Of a stretch of 30,011 nucleotides of DNA, positions 29,980 through 30,011 are shown one piece after another (the stretch's first letter is position 1; each line of letters begins with the position of its first letter). The notes below the pieces were generated by a model. The model was not told the origin of the DNA, made no database searches, and was given only the letters and a program-made list of their open reading frames with translations. This stretch comes from a virus: positions 1 through 30,011 of the IMG/VR virus record IMGVR_UViG_3300031951_000859, one strand, 5' to 3'. Both the position numbers and the translations under genes were made by a program.

Positions 29980-30011
29980 GATGACCTCTTAAGGAAAACG
30001 AATTAAAGCCG

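Overview
The window looks like part of a tailed double-stranded DNA bacteriophage genome infecting a Gram-negative host. The evidence is an SF3 primase-helicase, a GH19 endolysin with an Rz/Rz1 spanin pair (only useful against an outer membrane), a run of tail-fibre genes, and a very large protein of the phage polyvalent (ejected) class. Spacing is tight: most junctions are ATGA, TGATG or longer overlaps. No stretch over 100 bases lacks a gene apart from what is described, and I saw no tRNA, IS element or CRISPR. The virion set (several putative internal proteins, a beta-rich protein with a P22 gp10-like beginning) hints at a short-tailed phage, but portal, capsid and terminase are not in the window, so this stays an inference. 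No host genus can be named from the sequence.

Layout. Positions 1-4725 (+ strand) hold the replication module: a coiled-coil protein, a probable ssDNA-binding protein with a Cys cluster and acidic tail, a small HTH protein, a compact folded RNA ending in a T tract (1613-1676), a 953-aa primase-helicase and a 66-aa protein. A strong intrinsic terminator (4770-4810) closes it. Everything from 4809 to the right end is on the minus strand and is transcribed right to left.

Read in transcription order, the minus strand carries: a structural-type protein and a 58-aa YodC-like protein; a repeat protein made of 20-residue units; three tail-fibre genes (one with an S74 chaperone) and a tail assembly chaperone; a fourth fibre gene; an overlapping chain of lysis and membrane genes (49-aa protein, 228-aa and 101-aa membrane proteins, endolysin, lipoprotein, holin candidate, small exported protein, Rz and nested Rz1); a collar-type tail fibre; a 714-aa beta-rich virion protein; a 106-aa protein; and a block of likely internal/ejection proteins (643 aa, GNAT acetyltransferase, 416 aa, 529 aa). 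It ends with the 2234-aa polyvalent protein, which carries a zinc metallopeptidase and an ADP-ribosyltransferase-like domain.

The most interesting points are: an out-of-frame 59-codon gene with a perfect Shine-Dalgarno nested in the linker of the giant polyvalent protein (9542-9721); a gene that seems to start with ATT (22627-23313); the AT-rich ART domain within the giant gene; the folded RNA before the primase; and the alternating 20/40-residue repeat at 28597-29136. All functional calls rest on reading motifs by eye; no database search was possible.
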